Assembly: GCF_025061645.1 (NCBI RefSeq)
Contig: NZ_JANYMP010000052.1
Span: 1-42,935 of the forward strand
DNA length: 42,935 nucleotides
Reading direction: 5' to 3'
From: Umezawaea endophytica
GTDB lineage: Bacteria; Actinomycetota; Actinomycetes; Mycobacteriales; Pseudonocardiaceae
A program made the position numbers and the translations under genes. Each line of letters opens with the position of its first letter. Position 1 is the first letter of the stretch. Positions 22,744-30,869 of this stretch are shown in pieces. The notes beneath the pieces were generated by a model, which searched no databases, was not told the origin of the DNA, and saw only the letters and a program-made list of their open reading frames with translations.

Positions 22744-23634
22744 TCAGGCGGGCGCGGCGGCGGTGGCCAGCGCGTCCGCCAGCCGGGCGAGGTGGGGCGG
22801 CGGGGATTCGAGCAGCGGCAGGCGCACCGAGGCGTGCGGGATGACCCCGAGTTCGGCCAGCGCCGCCTTGGCCATGATCGCGCCCTGCGACGTCCGCATC
22901 ACGGCGTCCACCAGCGGCAGCAGCGACCGCTGGACCGCCCTCGCCGCGTCGAGGTCGCCGTCGCGGACCGTGCGGATCAGCTCGGCGTTGCGGTCGGCGG
23001 CGACGTTGCCCACGACGCTGACGACACCGGTGGCGCCGCACGCGAGGTAGGCGAGGTTGAGCTCGTCGATGCCGCAGTAGTAGGCCAGCGACGTGCGGGC
23101 CATGACGGACATCGCCTCGAACAGGTCGCCCTTGGCGTCCTTGACCGCCCGGATGCGTGGGTGGTCCGCGAGGGCGACCAGCGTGGACTCCGCCATCGCG
23201 ACGCCGACGCGCGCGGGGACGTCGTAGAGCATCACCGGCAGGTCGGTGGCGTCGGCGACGGCCGTGCAGTGCGCCACCACCCCGGCCTGCGTCGGACGGG
23301 AGTAGTACGGGCAGACGAGCAGCAGCGCGTCCGCCCCGGCGGCCTCGGCCGCGCGCGCCCGTTCGATGCTGACCGCCGTGTCGTAGGTGCCGACCCCGGC
23401 GACCACCCGAGCCCGGCCCGCCGTCCGGTCCGCCACGGCGCGGACGATCCGGGCCGCCTCGGCGTCGGTCAGGGTCGGCGCCTCGCCGGTGGTCCCGTTG
23501 ACGACGACGCCGTCGCACCCGGTGGCCAGCAGGTGGTCGACGAGGGAGTCGAGCCCCGGTTCGCTGAGCGCGCCGTCGGGGGTCATCGGGGTCACCGCGG
23601 CGACGAGGTTGGAGCCGAAGAGCTGATCGGTCAT
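22744..23634 (-). CDS. dapA: DapA-family aldolase (4-hydroxy-tetrahydrodipicolinate synthase)
   Basis: A 296-residue class I aldolase of the DHDPS/NAL family. Schiff-base Lys165 is in IRAVKDAKGD, Tyr137 in MLYDVPARVG, the GTTGEAPTL loop at 47-55 binds pyruvate, and CPYYSRPTQAG supplies the second-shell Tyr. Arg142 matches the carboxylate-binding Arg of true DHDPS, so condensation of pyruvate with aspartate semialdehyde is plausible. The gene is not next to dapB. It is divergent from a LysR gene, so it may be a paralogue with a catabolic or specialised role. ATG 23634 begins the conserved N-terminus. Confidence 0.85.
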   Translation of the reverse strand: MTDQLFGSNLVAAVTPMTPDGALSEPGLDSLVDHLLATGCDGVVVNGTTGEAPTLTDAEAARIVRAVADRTAGRARVVAGVGTYDTAVSIERARAAEAAGADALLLVCPYYSRPTQAGVVAHCTAVADATDLPVMLYDVPARVGVAMAESTLVALADHPRIRAVKDAKGDLFEAMSVMARTSLAYYCGIDELNLAYLACGATGVVSVVGNVAADRNAELIRTVRDGDLDAARAVQRSLLPLVDAVMRTSQGAIMAKAALAELGVIPHASVRLPLLESPPPHLARLADALATAAAPA

Positions 23635-23695
23635 GGTCCCGATGCTGCCTGCGCCGACAGGTGTGGTCCAGCGATGCTTTTTTGCCGATACCGCG

Positions 23696-23701
23696 TAGTT
23701 T
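23696..23701 (+). promoter_or_regulatory. -10 element (TAGTTT) of a leaderless LysR promoter
   Basis: TAGTTT ends 6 nt before ATG 23708. The 73-bp dapA/LysR gap contains an unusual T-rich stretch (23678-23683) and is where a LysR-type protein would bind to control both directions. Confidence 0.5.
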
Positions 23702-23707
23702 TGCTTC

Positions 23708-24616
23708 ATGGTCGACGTCGGAGCGTTGCGCGCACTGCGGTCGGTGGCCGAGCTGGGGACCCTGTCGCGGGCGGCTGACGAGCTGGGGTTCACGGCTTCG
23801 GCGGTGTCGCAGCAGATCAAGCGGCTGGAGCGGCAGGTCGGGGTGCCCGTGCTCGCGCCCGCGGGCCGCGGGGTCGTGCTGACCCCGGCAGGGCAGGCGG
23901 TCGTCGACTCGGCGTCCGAGGTGTTCCAGGCCCTCGAACGCTGCGCCGAGGCGGCCCGGTCGGCGTCCGAGGGCGCGCCGAGCGGCGTGCTCCGCGTGGT
24001 CGCCTTCTCGACCGCCGTCCGCGGACTGCTCGCACCCGTCCTGCCACGGCTGAAGGCGCGCTGCCCGGACCTGCGCCTCCACGTCGTCGAGCTGGACCCC
24101 GACCAGGCCCTGCACGGCGTGGAGTCCGGCACGGCCGACCTCGCGATCGTCCACGACGCCGACGGGCTGCCCACCCCCGTGCCGCCGTCGCTGGCCCAGC
24201 GCCACCTGCACACCGACGCGGGCGACCTCGTCGTCCACCGGGAGCACCCGCTCGCCCGCGCCGCCCAGCCGCTCGACTGCCCGGACCTCGCGGGCCACGC
24301 GTGGGTCACCAGTCCGCCCGGATCGGTGTGCCACCAGTGGTTCCGCCGACTCGTCGCGGACGTGCCGGAGGACCCGGACGTGCGCCACCTGGTCGACGAC
24401 TTCGCCACCCAGCTCTCGCTGGTCGCCTCCGGCGACGTGATCGCCCTGATCCCCCGCCTCGCCCGCCCGCCGCTGGGGGAGGAGCTGGTGTCCCTGACCC
24501 TGCGGCGGCGGCCGGAACGGGAGGTGACGGCGGCGTGGCGGCGCAGCGCCGACGCCAGTCCGGCCATCCGGGCGGTGCTCGCCGAACTGGGCTCCCCGAC
24601 ACCCTCGGACGGGTGA
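23708..24616 (+). CDS. LysR-family transcriptional regulator
   Basis: A 302-residue LysR regulator. The N-terminal winged HTH (LRSVAELGTLSRAADELGFTASAVSQQIKRLE) and linker helix are followed by a type 2 periplasmic-binding-protein effector domain from about residue 90 (GVLRVVAFSTAVRGLLAP). Length is normal for the family. It is divergent from dapA, the classic arrangement for control of the neighbouring gene, probably with a small carboxylate or amino acid effector. ATG 23708 is supported by a TANNNT element 6 nt upstream. Confidence 0.88.
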   Translation: MVDVGALRALRSVAELGTLSRAADELGFTASAVSQQIKRLERQVGVPVLAPAGRGVVLTPAGQAVVDSASEVFQALERCAEAARSASEGAPSGVLRVVAFSTAVRGLLAPVLPRLKARCPDLRLHVVELDPDQALHGVESGTADLAIVHDADGLPTPVPPSLAQRHLHTDAGDLVVHREHPLARAAQPLDCPDLAGHAWVTSPPGSVCHQWFRRLVADVPEDPDVRHLVDDFATQLSLVASGDVIALIPRLARPPLGEELVSLTLRRRPEREVTAAWRRSADASPAIRAVLAELGSPTPSDG

Positions 24617-24693
24617 TCCCCGACAGCGTGAAGTCCTTGTGATCTGGATCGCAATGCTCAACCGGTGACGGCCGTCCGCACGAACATCTCGTC

Positions 24694-25392
24694 ATGGAGC
24701 CCCAAGTCGACGTGTTCGCGGCGTCGACCGACGTGCGCGCCGTGGCACTCGTGCTGCACGGCGGACGGTCACGCGGTCACGGCCCGGTGAACCGCTACCA
24801 GCTCGCCGTCCTGCGGATGGTGCCGTTCGGGCGCGCCCTGCACGCCGCGGGCCGCCACCACGGACTCGAGGTGCGGATGCTCCGCTACCGGGTGCGCGGC
24901 TGGAACGCCCCGGACCTGGACCCGGTCCGCGACGCCCGCTGGGCGCTCGCCGAGGTCGAGCGCGAGCACCCCGGCGTCCCGGTGGTGCTCGTCGGCCACT
25001 CCATGGGGGGTCGCACCGCACTGCGCGTCGCGGACCACCCGACCGTGATGGCCGTGTGCGCGCTGGCGCCGTGGATCGAGCCCGGCGAGCCGTACCGCCA
25101 GCTCGCCGGTCGCTCCCTGCTCATCGCGCACGGCGACCGCGAGCGGATGACCGACCCCGCCGCGTCCTACCGGTACGCCGTCCAGGCACGCGGGGTCGCG
25201 AGCCGGGTGGCCAGGTTCTCCGTGGTGGGCGACGGCCACGCGATGCTCAAACGGGCTCGCGACTGGACCCGGCTCGTCGTGGACTTCGTCCTGGGAGAAC
25301 TGGGTTTCGAACCGCAGGCGCCCGACATCGCGAACGCCATGCGAGAGCGCACACCGGACGGCCTCGACGTCCCGCTCAAGACAGCCCACTGA
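24694..25392 (+). CDS. small alpha/beta hydrolase
   Basis: A 232-residue cytosolic alpha/beta hydrolase: oxyanion segment VLHGG near 23-27, nucleophile elbow GHSMGG near 103-108 (Ser), an Asp in IAHGDRERM and a likely catalytic His in VGDGHAML. No lid domain is evident. It ends 15 nt before the FAD oxidoreductase gene and likely opens a four-gene operon with DUF1365 and cyclopropane fatty acid synthase-like genes, which suggests a role in lipid handling, for example as a thioesterase or lipase. Substrate is inferred only from context. Confidence 0.75.
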   Translation: MEPQVDVFAASTDVRAVALVLHGGRSRGHGPVNRYQLAVLRMVPFGRALHAAGRHHGLEVRMLRYRVRGWNAPDLDPVRDARWALAEVEREHPGVPVVLVGHSMGGRTALRVADHPTVMAVCALAPWIEPGEPYRQLAGRSLLIAHGDRERMTDPAASYRYAVQARGVASRVARFSVVGDGHAMLKRARDWTRLVVDFVLGELGFEPQAPDIANAMRERTPDGLDVPLKTAH

Positions 25393-25407
25393 CGAGAGGA
25401 CACACCC

Positions 25408-26682
25408 GTGGCACAGGAATCCGGACGTCGACGGGTCGCCGTGATCGGCAGCGGCGTGTCCGGTCTGACCGCGGCCTACCTGCTCCAGCGGCGGCACGAC
25501 GTGCTGCTGTTCGAGTCGGACGACCGGCTCGGCGGCCACGCGCACACCCATGAGCTGACCACGCCGGACGGCGGCACGGCCAGCGTCGACAGCGGGTTCA
25601 TCGTGCACAACGAGCGCACCTACCCGAACCTGCTGCGGTTGTTCCGCGAACTCGGGGTGTCCACCCAGGACTCCGAGATGTCGATGAGCGTGCGCTGCGA
25701 CGGCTGCGGCCTGGAGTACGCCGGGGCCCGCAAGCTGCCCGGCCTGTTCGCCCAGCCGCGCAACCTGGCCAAGCCCGCGTACCTGCGGATGCTGGCCGAG
25801 GTCGTCCGCTTCCACCGGCACGCCCGCAGGCTCATCGACTCCCCGGAGGCCGAGGACGTCACGCTGGGCGCGTTCCTCGCCATCGGCGGCTACTCGCGCT
25901 ACTTCGTCGACCACTTCGTGGTGCCGGTCGTGTCCGCCGTCTGGTCCTCCGGCCCCGGCCTGAGCACGCGCTACCCGGCGCGCTACCTGTTCGAGTTCCT
26001 CGCCAACCACGGGATGCTGGCCATCGGCGGCACGCCGCAGTGGCGCACCGTCGTCGGCGGCTCGCGCAGCTACGTCGACCGCGCGGTCAAGGGCCTGACC
26101 GCCGTGCACGTGTCCACCCCGGTCCGCTCGCTGGTCCGCACGGCCGACGGCGTCGAGCTGCGCGACGACGCGGACCAGAGGTACGAGGTCGACAAGGTCG
26201 TCGTGGCCACGCACCCCGACCAGGCGCTGCGGCTGCTCGGTGACGCGACCCCCGAGGAGAAGGCCGTGCTGGGCGCGTTCACCTACTCCCGCAACGAGAC
26301 CTGGATGCACAGCGACCCGAGCGTCCTGCCGAGGACCAGCGGCGCCAAGGCGTCCTGGAACCTGCTCAAGACCTCCTGCCGCCAGGAGGACGGCCCGGTC
26401 GTCGTCAGCTACCACATGAACCGGCTGATGCGGCTGGTCGAACCGCTCGACTACGTCGTCACGCTCAACGCGACCGACCGGATCGACGAGCGCGCGGTCC
26501 TGGCCAAGATGGTCTACGAGCACCCCCTGTACACGCCGGAATCCGTTGCGGCGCAACGCCGCCTGCCCTCGCTCAACACCGACGTCACCGCGTTCGCGGG
26601 CGCCTACCACGGCTGGGGCTTCCACGAGGACGGCTGCGCGTCGGGCGTCAGGGCCGCCGAGAGCCTCGGGGTGAGGTGGTGA
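25408..26682 (+). CDS. NAD(P)/FAD-dependent oxidoreductase (amine-oxidase fold)
   Basis: A 424-residue flavoprotein. The Rossmann motif VAVIGSGVSGLTAAYLL (11-27) and the following acidic FESDDRLGG bind FAD. The C-terminal GAYHGWGFHEDG segment completes the FAD site, as in the family found beside cyclopropane synthase genes. In mycobacteria an orthologous-looking trio (Rv0449c, Rv0448c, Rv0447c) pairs such a protein with DUF1365 and UfaA1. The likely role is redox modification of a phospholipid acyl chain made by the methyltransferase. GTG 25408 follows GAGAGGA. The stop overlaps the DUF1365 start (GTGA). Confidence 0.85.
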   Translation: MAQESGRRRVAVIGSGVSGLTAAYLLQRRHDVLLFESDDRLGGHAHTHELTTPDGGTASVDSGFIVHNERTYPNLLRLFRELGVSTQDSEMSMSVRCDGCGLEYAGARKLPGLFAQPRNLAKPAYLRMLAEVVRFHRHARRLIDSPEAEDVTLGAFLAIGGYSRYFVDHFVVPVVSAVWSSGPGLSTRYPARYLFEFLANHGMLAIGGTPQWRTVVGGSRSYVDRAVKGLTAVHVSTPVRSLVRTADGVELRDDADQRYEVDKVVVATHPDQALRLLGDATPEEKAVLGAFTYSRNETWMHSDPSVLPRTSGAKASWNLLKTSCRQEDGPVVVSYHMNRLMRLVEPLDYVVTLNATDRIDERAVLAKMVYEHPLYTPESVAAQRRLPSLNTDVTAFAGAYHGWGFHEDGCASGVRAAESLGVRW

Positions 26683-27398
26683 CGGCCCTCTACGAGGCCG
26701 AGGTCAGCCACACCCGGCGCGAGCGGATCGACCGCTCGTTCCGGCACAAGGTCTACCTCTGGCTGGTCGACCTCGACCGGCTGCCCCGGCTCCCGTGGTG
26801 GCTCCGGCCGTTCGCCCGGTTCGAGGCGCGCGACCACTTCGGGCCGCACGACCCGGCCGTCGGGCGGACCGCCACGATCCGCGAGAACCTTGACCGGTGG
26901 CTGGCCGAACGCGGTGTCGACCTGGCGGGCGGTCGGGTGCTGATGCTCGCCAACGCCCGCCTGCTGGGCCACGTGTTCAACCCGCTGTCGGTGTTCTGGT
27001 GCCACCGCCCCGACGGCACGCTGGCGTGCGTCGTCGCGGAGGTCCACAACACCTACGGCGAGCGGCACCCGTACCTGCTGGAGACCGACGAAGCGGGCCG
27101 CGCCGAGACCGACAAGGCGTTCTACGTGTCGCCGTTCCTGGACATGGGCGGCCGCTACCTCTTGCGGCTGCCCGAACCCGACGAGAAGCTGTCCGTGACC
27201 ATCGCGCTGCGGCAGGACGGGAAGACACCGTTCACCGCCGGTTTGCACGGCGTCCGCAGGACGGTGTCCCCGGCGAGCCTCACGCGCCTGCTCGTGCGCC
27301 GACCGCTGATGACCCTCCGCGTGTCCACCCTCATCCGGATCCACGGCATCGCGCTGTGGCTGCGCCGCCTGCCGATCACCCCCAGGAGTAACCGATGA
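26679..27398 (+). CDS. DUF1365 domain-containing protein
   Basis: A 239-residue DUF1365 protein. It starts with the family pattern LYEAEVSHTRRERIDRSFRHK, then YLWLVDLDRLP, and contains the conserved HVFNPLSVFWCHR and VVAEVHNTYGERHPYLL segments. The biochemical function of DUF1365 is not established to my knowledge. It is consistently linked to cyclopropane/methyl fatty acid synthases, as here. GTG 26679 gives a 4-nt overlap with the upstream stop; GTG 26676 is equally possible. The last four bases overlap the next ATG (ATGA), so the three genes are translationally coupled. Confidence 0.85.
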   Translation: MTALYEAEVSHTRRERIDRSFRHKVYLWLVDLDRLPRLPWWLRPFARFEARDHFGPHDPAVGRTATIRENLDRWLAERGVDLAGGRVLMLANARLLGHVFNPLSVFWCHRPDGTLACVVAEVHNTYGERHPYLLETDEAGRAETDKAFYVSPFLDMGGRYLLRLPEPDEKLSVTIALRQDGKTPFTAGLHGVRRTVSPASLTRLLVRRPLMTLRVSTLIRIHGIALWLRRLPITPRSNR

Positions 27399-28636
27399 GC
27401 ACCCTCGACGTCTCGGTGCCCCGCCCGAACCAGGGTGTGTGGCCAGGCCTGTCCACCCCGCCGAACTCGCCGTTCAAGGCCCGGATCGCGGAGGCGCTGT
27501 TCCGCCGCGCCGTCGCGTCGCTGCCGGTGCGCGTCGTGATGCCGGACGGCGTCCGCTTCGGCGCGGGCGGCCCGGACGCGCCGGTGATGCGCATCCACCG
27601 ACCCTCGGCGTTCTTCCACCGCCTCGGCGCCGACGCCAAGATCGGCTTCGGCGAGGCGTACATGGTGGGGGACTGGAGCTCGACGGCGCTGGCGGACCTG
27701 CTCAGCGCGTTCGCCGCGAAGCTCGCCACGCTGATCCACCCGAAGCTCCAGCTCATGCGCCGCTGGGTCGAACTGCGCCACCCGGACTCCGAGGCGAACT
27801 CCGTCGAGGGCGCGCGGGAGAACATCCACCGCCACTACGACCTGTCGAACGACCTGTTCGCGACGTTCCTGGACGAGACCATGAGCTACTCGTCCGCCCT
27901 GTTCGACGAGGTCGGCGACCGCGACCTGGTCCCCGGCCAGCTCCGCAAGATCGACGGCGTCCTCGACTACGCCGGGGTCCGCGAGGGCAGCCGCGTGCTG
28001 GAGATCGGCACCGGCTGGGGCGCGCTGGCCGTGCGGGCCGCGCAGCGCGGCGCCACCGTGACGTCGCTGACGATCTCCGCCGAGCAGCGCAAGCTCGCCC
28101 AGCGGCGGGTCGCCGAGGCTGGGCTGTCCGACCGCGTCGACATCCACCTGCGCGACTACCGCGAGGAGCGCGGCCGGTACGACGCCGTGGTCAGCGTGGA
28201 GATGATCGAGGCCGTCGGCGTCGAGTACTGGCCGACGTACTTCGGCGTGCTCGACCGGGTGCTGGTGCCCGGCGGGAGGGTCGGCCTCCAGGCCATCACG
28301 ATGCCGCACGACCGGATGCTCGCCAGCGCGCAGAGCTACACGTGGATCCACAAGTACGTGTTCCCCGGCGGCCTGATCCCGTCCGTGCAGGCGATCGACA
28401 AGACCGTCCGCGAGCACACCGGCCTGCGCCAGGAGGCGTCCCGCGCCTTCGGCCTCGACTACGCCGAGACGCTCCGGCAGTGGCGCGAGACGTTCCTGAC
28501 CAGGTGGGACGACATCAACGGGCTGGGCTTCGACGAGACGTTCAAGCGGATGTGGGAGTTCTACCTCGCCTACTCCGAGGCCGGTTTCCGGGTCGGCTAC
28601 CTCGACGTCCGCCAATTCGCGTACGTGAAAGCCTGA
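27395..28636 (+). CDS. cyclopropane-fatty-acyl-phospholipid synthase family methyltransferase
   Basis: A 413-residue CFA/mycolic-acid-type SAM methyltransferase that acts on the double bond of membrane phospholipid acyl chains. The N-terminal lipid-binding part (FGEAYMVGDWSSTALADLL) is followed by the hallmark HYDLSNDLFATFLDETMSYSSALF, SAM motif I VLEIGTGWGALA near 203-214, and VSVEMIEAVG, which contains the Glu shared by these enzymes. Together with the upstream FAD protein the product could be a cyclopropane, a methyl-branched (10-methyl) or another modified fatty acid; sequence does not decide. Start ATG 27395 overlaps DUF1365. Confidence 0.88.
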   Translation: MSTLDVSVPRPNQGVWPGLSTPPNSPFKARIAEALFRRAVASLPVRVVMPDGVRFGAGGPDAPVMRIHRPSAFFHRLGADAKIGFGEAYMVGDWSSTALADLLSAFAAKLATLIHPKLQLMRRWVELRHPDSEANSVEGARENIHRHYDLSNDLFATFLDETMSYSSALFDEVGDRDLVPGQLRKIDGVLDYAGVREGSRVLEIGTGWGALAVRAAQRGATVTSLTISAEQRKLAQRRVAEAGLSDRVDIHLRDYREERGRYDAVVSVEMIEAVGVEYWPTYFGVLDRVLVPGGRVGLQAITMPHDRMLASAQSYTWIHKYVFPGGLIPSVQAIDKTVREHTGLRQEASRAFGLDYAETLRQWRETFLTRWDDINGLGFDETFKRMWEFYLAYSEAGFRVGYLDVRQFAYVKA

Positions 28637-28803
28637 CGCGTTGGTCCGTTCGGTCGACGTGTACGCCCGACCGGGTGCCCGTAAGGCCTTTCGGCCCATC
28701 TTCGTGGTCAGCTTGAGGAGAGCGGTATCAGCGGCACGTCTGGGGACTCCTTCCTCCTGTGAGCCGGGTTGTGCCGGGACGCTTTCAGCGAGGAGGTCGC
28801 CGG

Positions 28804-29499
28804 ATGGTCCATCCATCGTCTGTGCGCGCCGATGTCGGGTTCGGCATCGGAGCGGACGGCGACGAAGCCCCGGTCGGTCGGCCCCACGTCCGGTTGATCA
28901 CGGGGTCCGCCGCCCCCGTCGTGAGCACCCAATGGCTCGTCGAGGCCGAGCTGGTCGACATCGTCGACCAGGCCCTCTCCGGCAACCGCCGAGCCGTCGA
29001 GCAGTTGCTGGCCCGCGTCCAGCCGCTCGTGCTGCGCTACTGCCGCGCCCGCGTCGGCAGCCGTGAGCGCACCCTGGTCTCGGCCGAGGACATCGCCCAG
29101 GAGGTCTGCCTGGCCGTCGTCTCGGCGCTGTCCAAGTACCGCTACGAGCCCGGCTCGTTCCTCGCGTTCGTCTACGGCATCGCCGCCCACAAGGTCGCCG
29201 ACGCCCGCCGCCGCGCCGTCCGCAGCCGCTCCGAGGTCGTCCCGGAGCTCCCGGACTGCCCGACCCTGGAGGCGGGCCCCGAGCAGCGCGCGCTGAACGG
29301 CGAGACCCTGGAGACCGTCGTGCAGCTCCTGCACCGCCTCCCGGACCGCCAGCGGGAGATCCTCGTGCTCCGGGTGGCGGTCGGCCTCACCGCCGAGGAG
29401 ACCGCCAACGCCGTCGGCTCGACCCCCGGCGCCGTCCGGGTCGCCCAGCACCGGGCCCTGGCACGTTTGCGCGAGATGTTGGCGTCGGTTGAGGGCTAA
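28804..29499 (+). CDS. RNA polymerase sigma factor, SigD/ShbA type
   Basis: A 231-residue group 4-like sigma factor. Region 2 is near 70-130 (SAEDIAQEVCLAVVSAL, SFLAFVYGIAAHKVADA) and region 4 near 165-220 (LPDRQREILVLRVAVGLTAEET, GSTPGAVRVAQHRALARLR). These match mycobacterial SigD and Streptomyces ShbA, which in Streptomyces drives transcription of the main sigma gene hrdB. The N-terminal 50 residues are variable. ATG 28804 is chosen because GAGGAGG lies about 7 nt upstream; an in-frame GTG at 28759 would add 15 residues. An anti-sigma gene, present next to sigD in mycobacteria, is absent here. Confidence 0.85.
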   Translation: MVHPSSVRADVGFGIGADGDEAPVGRPHVRLITGSAAPVVSTQWLVEAELVDIVDQALSGNRRAVEQLLARVQPLVLRYCRARVGSRERTLVSAEDIAQEVCLAVVSALSKYRYEPGSFLAFVYGIAAHKVADARRRAVRSRSEVVPELPDCPTLEAGPEQRALNGETLETVVQLLHRLPDRQREILVLRVAVGLTAEETANAVGSTPGAVRVAQHRALARLREMLASVEG

Positions 29500-29526
29500 T
29501 CCACCTCAGGCCGGCATCGTAGGGAG

Positions 29527-30564
29527 ATGACGACCGCCGAACCGCCCGCCTTCGACGTGCTGTTGTCGGGCACGGTGTTCCTGGACATCATCTTCACCGG
29601 CCTGCCCCGCCCGCCCGCCGCGGGCACCGAGGTCTGGGCCGAGGGCCTGGGCTCGTGCCCCGGCGGCATCGCGAACCTCGCGGTGGCGCTGAGCCGCCTG
29701 CAACTGCGGACGGCGCTGGCCGCCGCGTTCGGCGAGGACGTCTACGGCGACTTCTGCTGGGAGACCCTCGCGGAGCAGGAGGGCGTCGACCTGACCTACT
29801 GCCGCCGCTTCTACGGCTGGCACTCACCGGTCACGGTCTCGATGGCCATGGAGAACGACCGCAGCATGGTCACCCACGGCCACCGCCCCCCGATCTCGGC
29901 GGACCGGCTGCTGGCCACCCCACCGGCGACCAGGGCGGCCTTCGTCCACATCCAGCCGGAGGAGGAGCAGTGGGTCACCAAGGCCAAGGCGCAGGGCGCG
30001 CTCCTCTTCGCCGACATCGGCTGGGACCGCACGGAGGTCTGGGCCCCCTCGCTGCTGAAGCGCCTGGACGGCTACGACTTCTTCCTCCCGAACGACAAGG
30101 AGGCCACCCACTACACCCGCAAGGACACGGCGGAGGAAGCCGCCGTGGCGCTCTCGGAGCACGTTCCTGTGGTGGTCGTCACCAGGGGAGGAGGGGGCGC
30201 GTTCGCCTACGACTCGTCCACGGGGGAGAAAGCGGACGTACCGGGCCTGAACGTGGCCCCGCTGGACTCCACCGGAGCGGGTGACGTCTTCGGCGCGGGT
30301 TTCGTGCTCGGCACGCTGGCGGGTTGGCCCCTGGAGCACCGGGTCCGCTTCGCCAACCTCTGCGCCGCGCTCTCCGTGCAGCACTTCGGCGGCTCCCTCT
30401 CCGCACCGGGCTGGGGCGACATCGCCGCCTGGTGGCGCACGGTGGGGAAGCGCGACGAGGGCGACCTCCAGTCCTACGGCTTCCTGGACGACCTGCTGCC
30501 GGGCCACGCCAACGCGGAGGTGAGGCGCGCGAGCGCCACCATCAGGCTCCACGGCCCGCACTAG
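29527..30564 (+). CDS. PfkB-family carbohydrate kinase
   Basis: A 345-residue ribokinase/PfkB-fold sugar kinase. The substrate-side signature GSCPGGIANLAVALSRL is at 42-58 and the ATP/anion-hole signature DSTGAGDVFGAGFVLG near 248-263, with catalytic Asp. Family members phosphorylate sugars or nucleosides, and the precise substrate is not predictable. ATG 29527 directly follows AGGGAG with no spacing, so that purine run cannot be its ribosome binding site. A CATCGT sequence 6 nt upstream could be a weak -10 of a leaderless mRNA. It lies 27 nt after the sigma factor gene and may instead be read through from it. Confidence 0.85.
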   Translation: MTTAEPPAFDVLLSGTVFLDIIFTGLPRPPAAGTEVWAEGLGSCPGGIANLAVALSRLQLRTALAAAFGEDVYGDFCWETLAEQEGVDLTYCRRFYGWHSPVTVSMAMENDRSMVTHGHRPPISADRLLATPPATRAAFVHIQPEEEQWVTKAKAQGALLFADIGWDRTEVWAPSLLKRLDGYDFFLPNDKEATHYTRKDTAEEAAVALSEHVPVVVVTRGGGGAFAYDSSTGEKADVPGLNVAPLDSTGAGDVFGAGFVLGTLAGWPLEHRVRFANLCAALSVQHFGGSLSAPGWGDIAAWWRTVGKRDEGDLQSYGFLDDLLPGHANAEVRRASATIRLHGPH

Positions 30565-30869
30565 TCGAACCGGACGCGGCACGACGGCGGGCGTCCCGGT
30601 GGCGCCCCACCGTCCGAATCGGACATTGAGGAAGCGAGGTGTCCTCGCGTCCCTCGGGGTTGAAGTCCCACCCTTCCGGGTACTAGCACCAGGACCCTTG
30701 CAGACCGCAGGGCCGCCCTCACAGGCGCCACAACCCACCAGGAGTACGTTCACCACGTCGTCGGTGTGATCGCGCAGAATTTGCCCCTCGTCGAGCAACC
30801 TGCACGCGGTCCCGTGCGACTTATAAGGACAAGGGGATCTCCGCCTGTTCGGAAGGGGTTGCTGGTTTC
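30565..30869. other. 305-bp non-coding leader upstream of the class A PBP gene
   Basis: No convincing ORF is seen. The region holds short perfect hairpins (for example GTCCGA-A-TCGGAC near 30613-30625 and GCGAGG-TGT-CCTCGC near 30634-30648) and an AT-rich palindrome CTTATAAG at about 30830-30837, some 33 nt before the PBP start. I checked by eye for a c-di-AMP (ydaO) riboswitch core and did not find it. A regulated promoter with a structured 5' UTR is plausible. Confidence 0.35.

Noticed and set aside
30640-30798. Minus-strand Cys-containing stretch (CGACEGGPAVC) opposite the PBP leader
   Set aside because: It is the beginning of a long antisense shadow frame, with no RBS and no codon bias.
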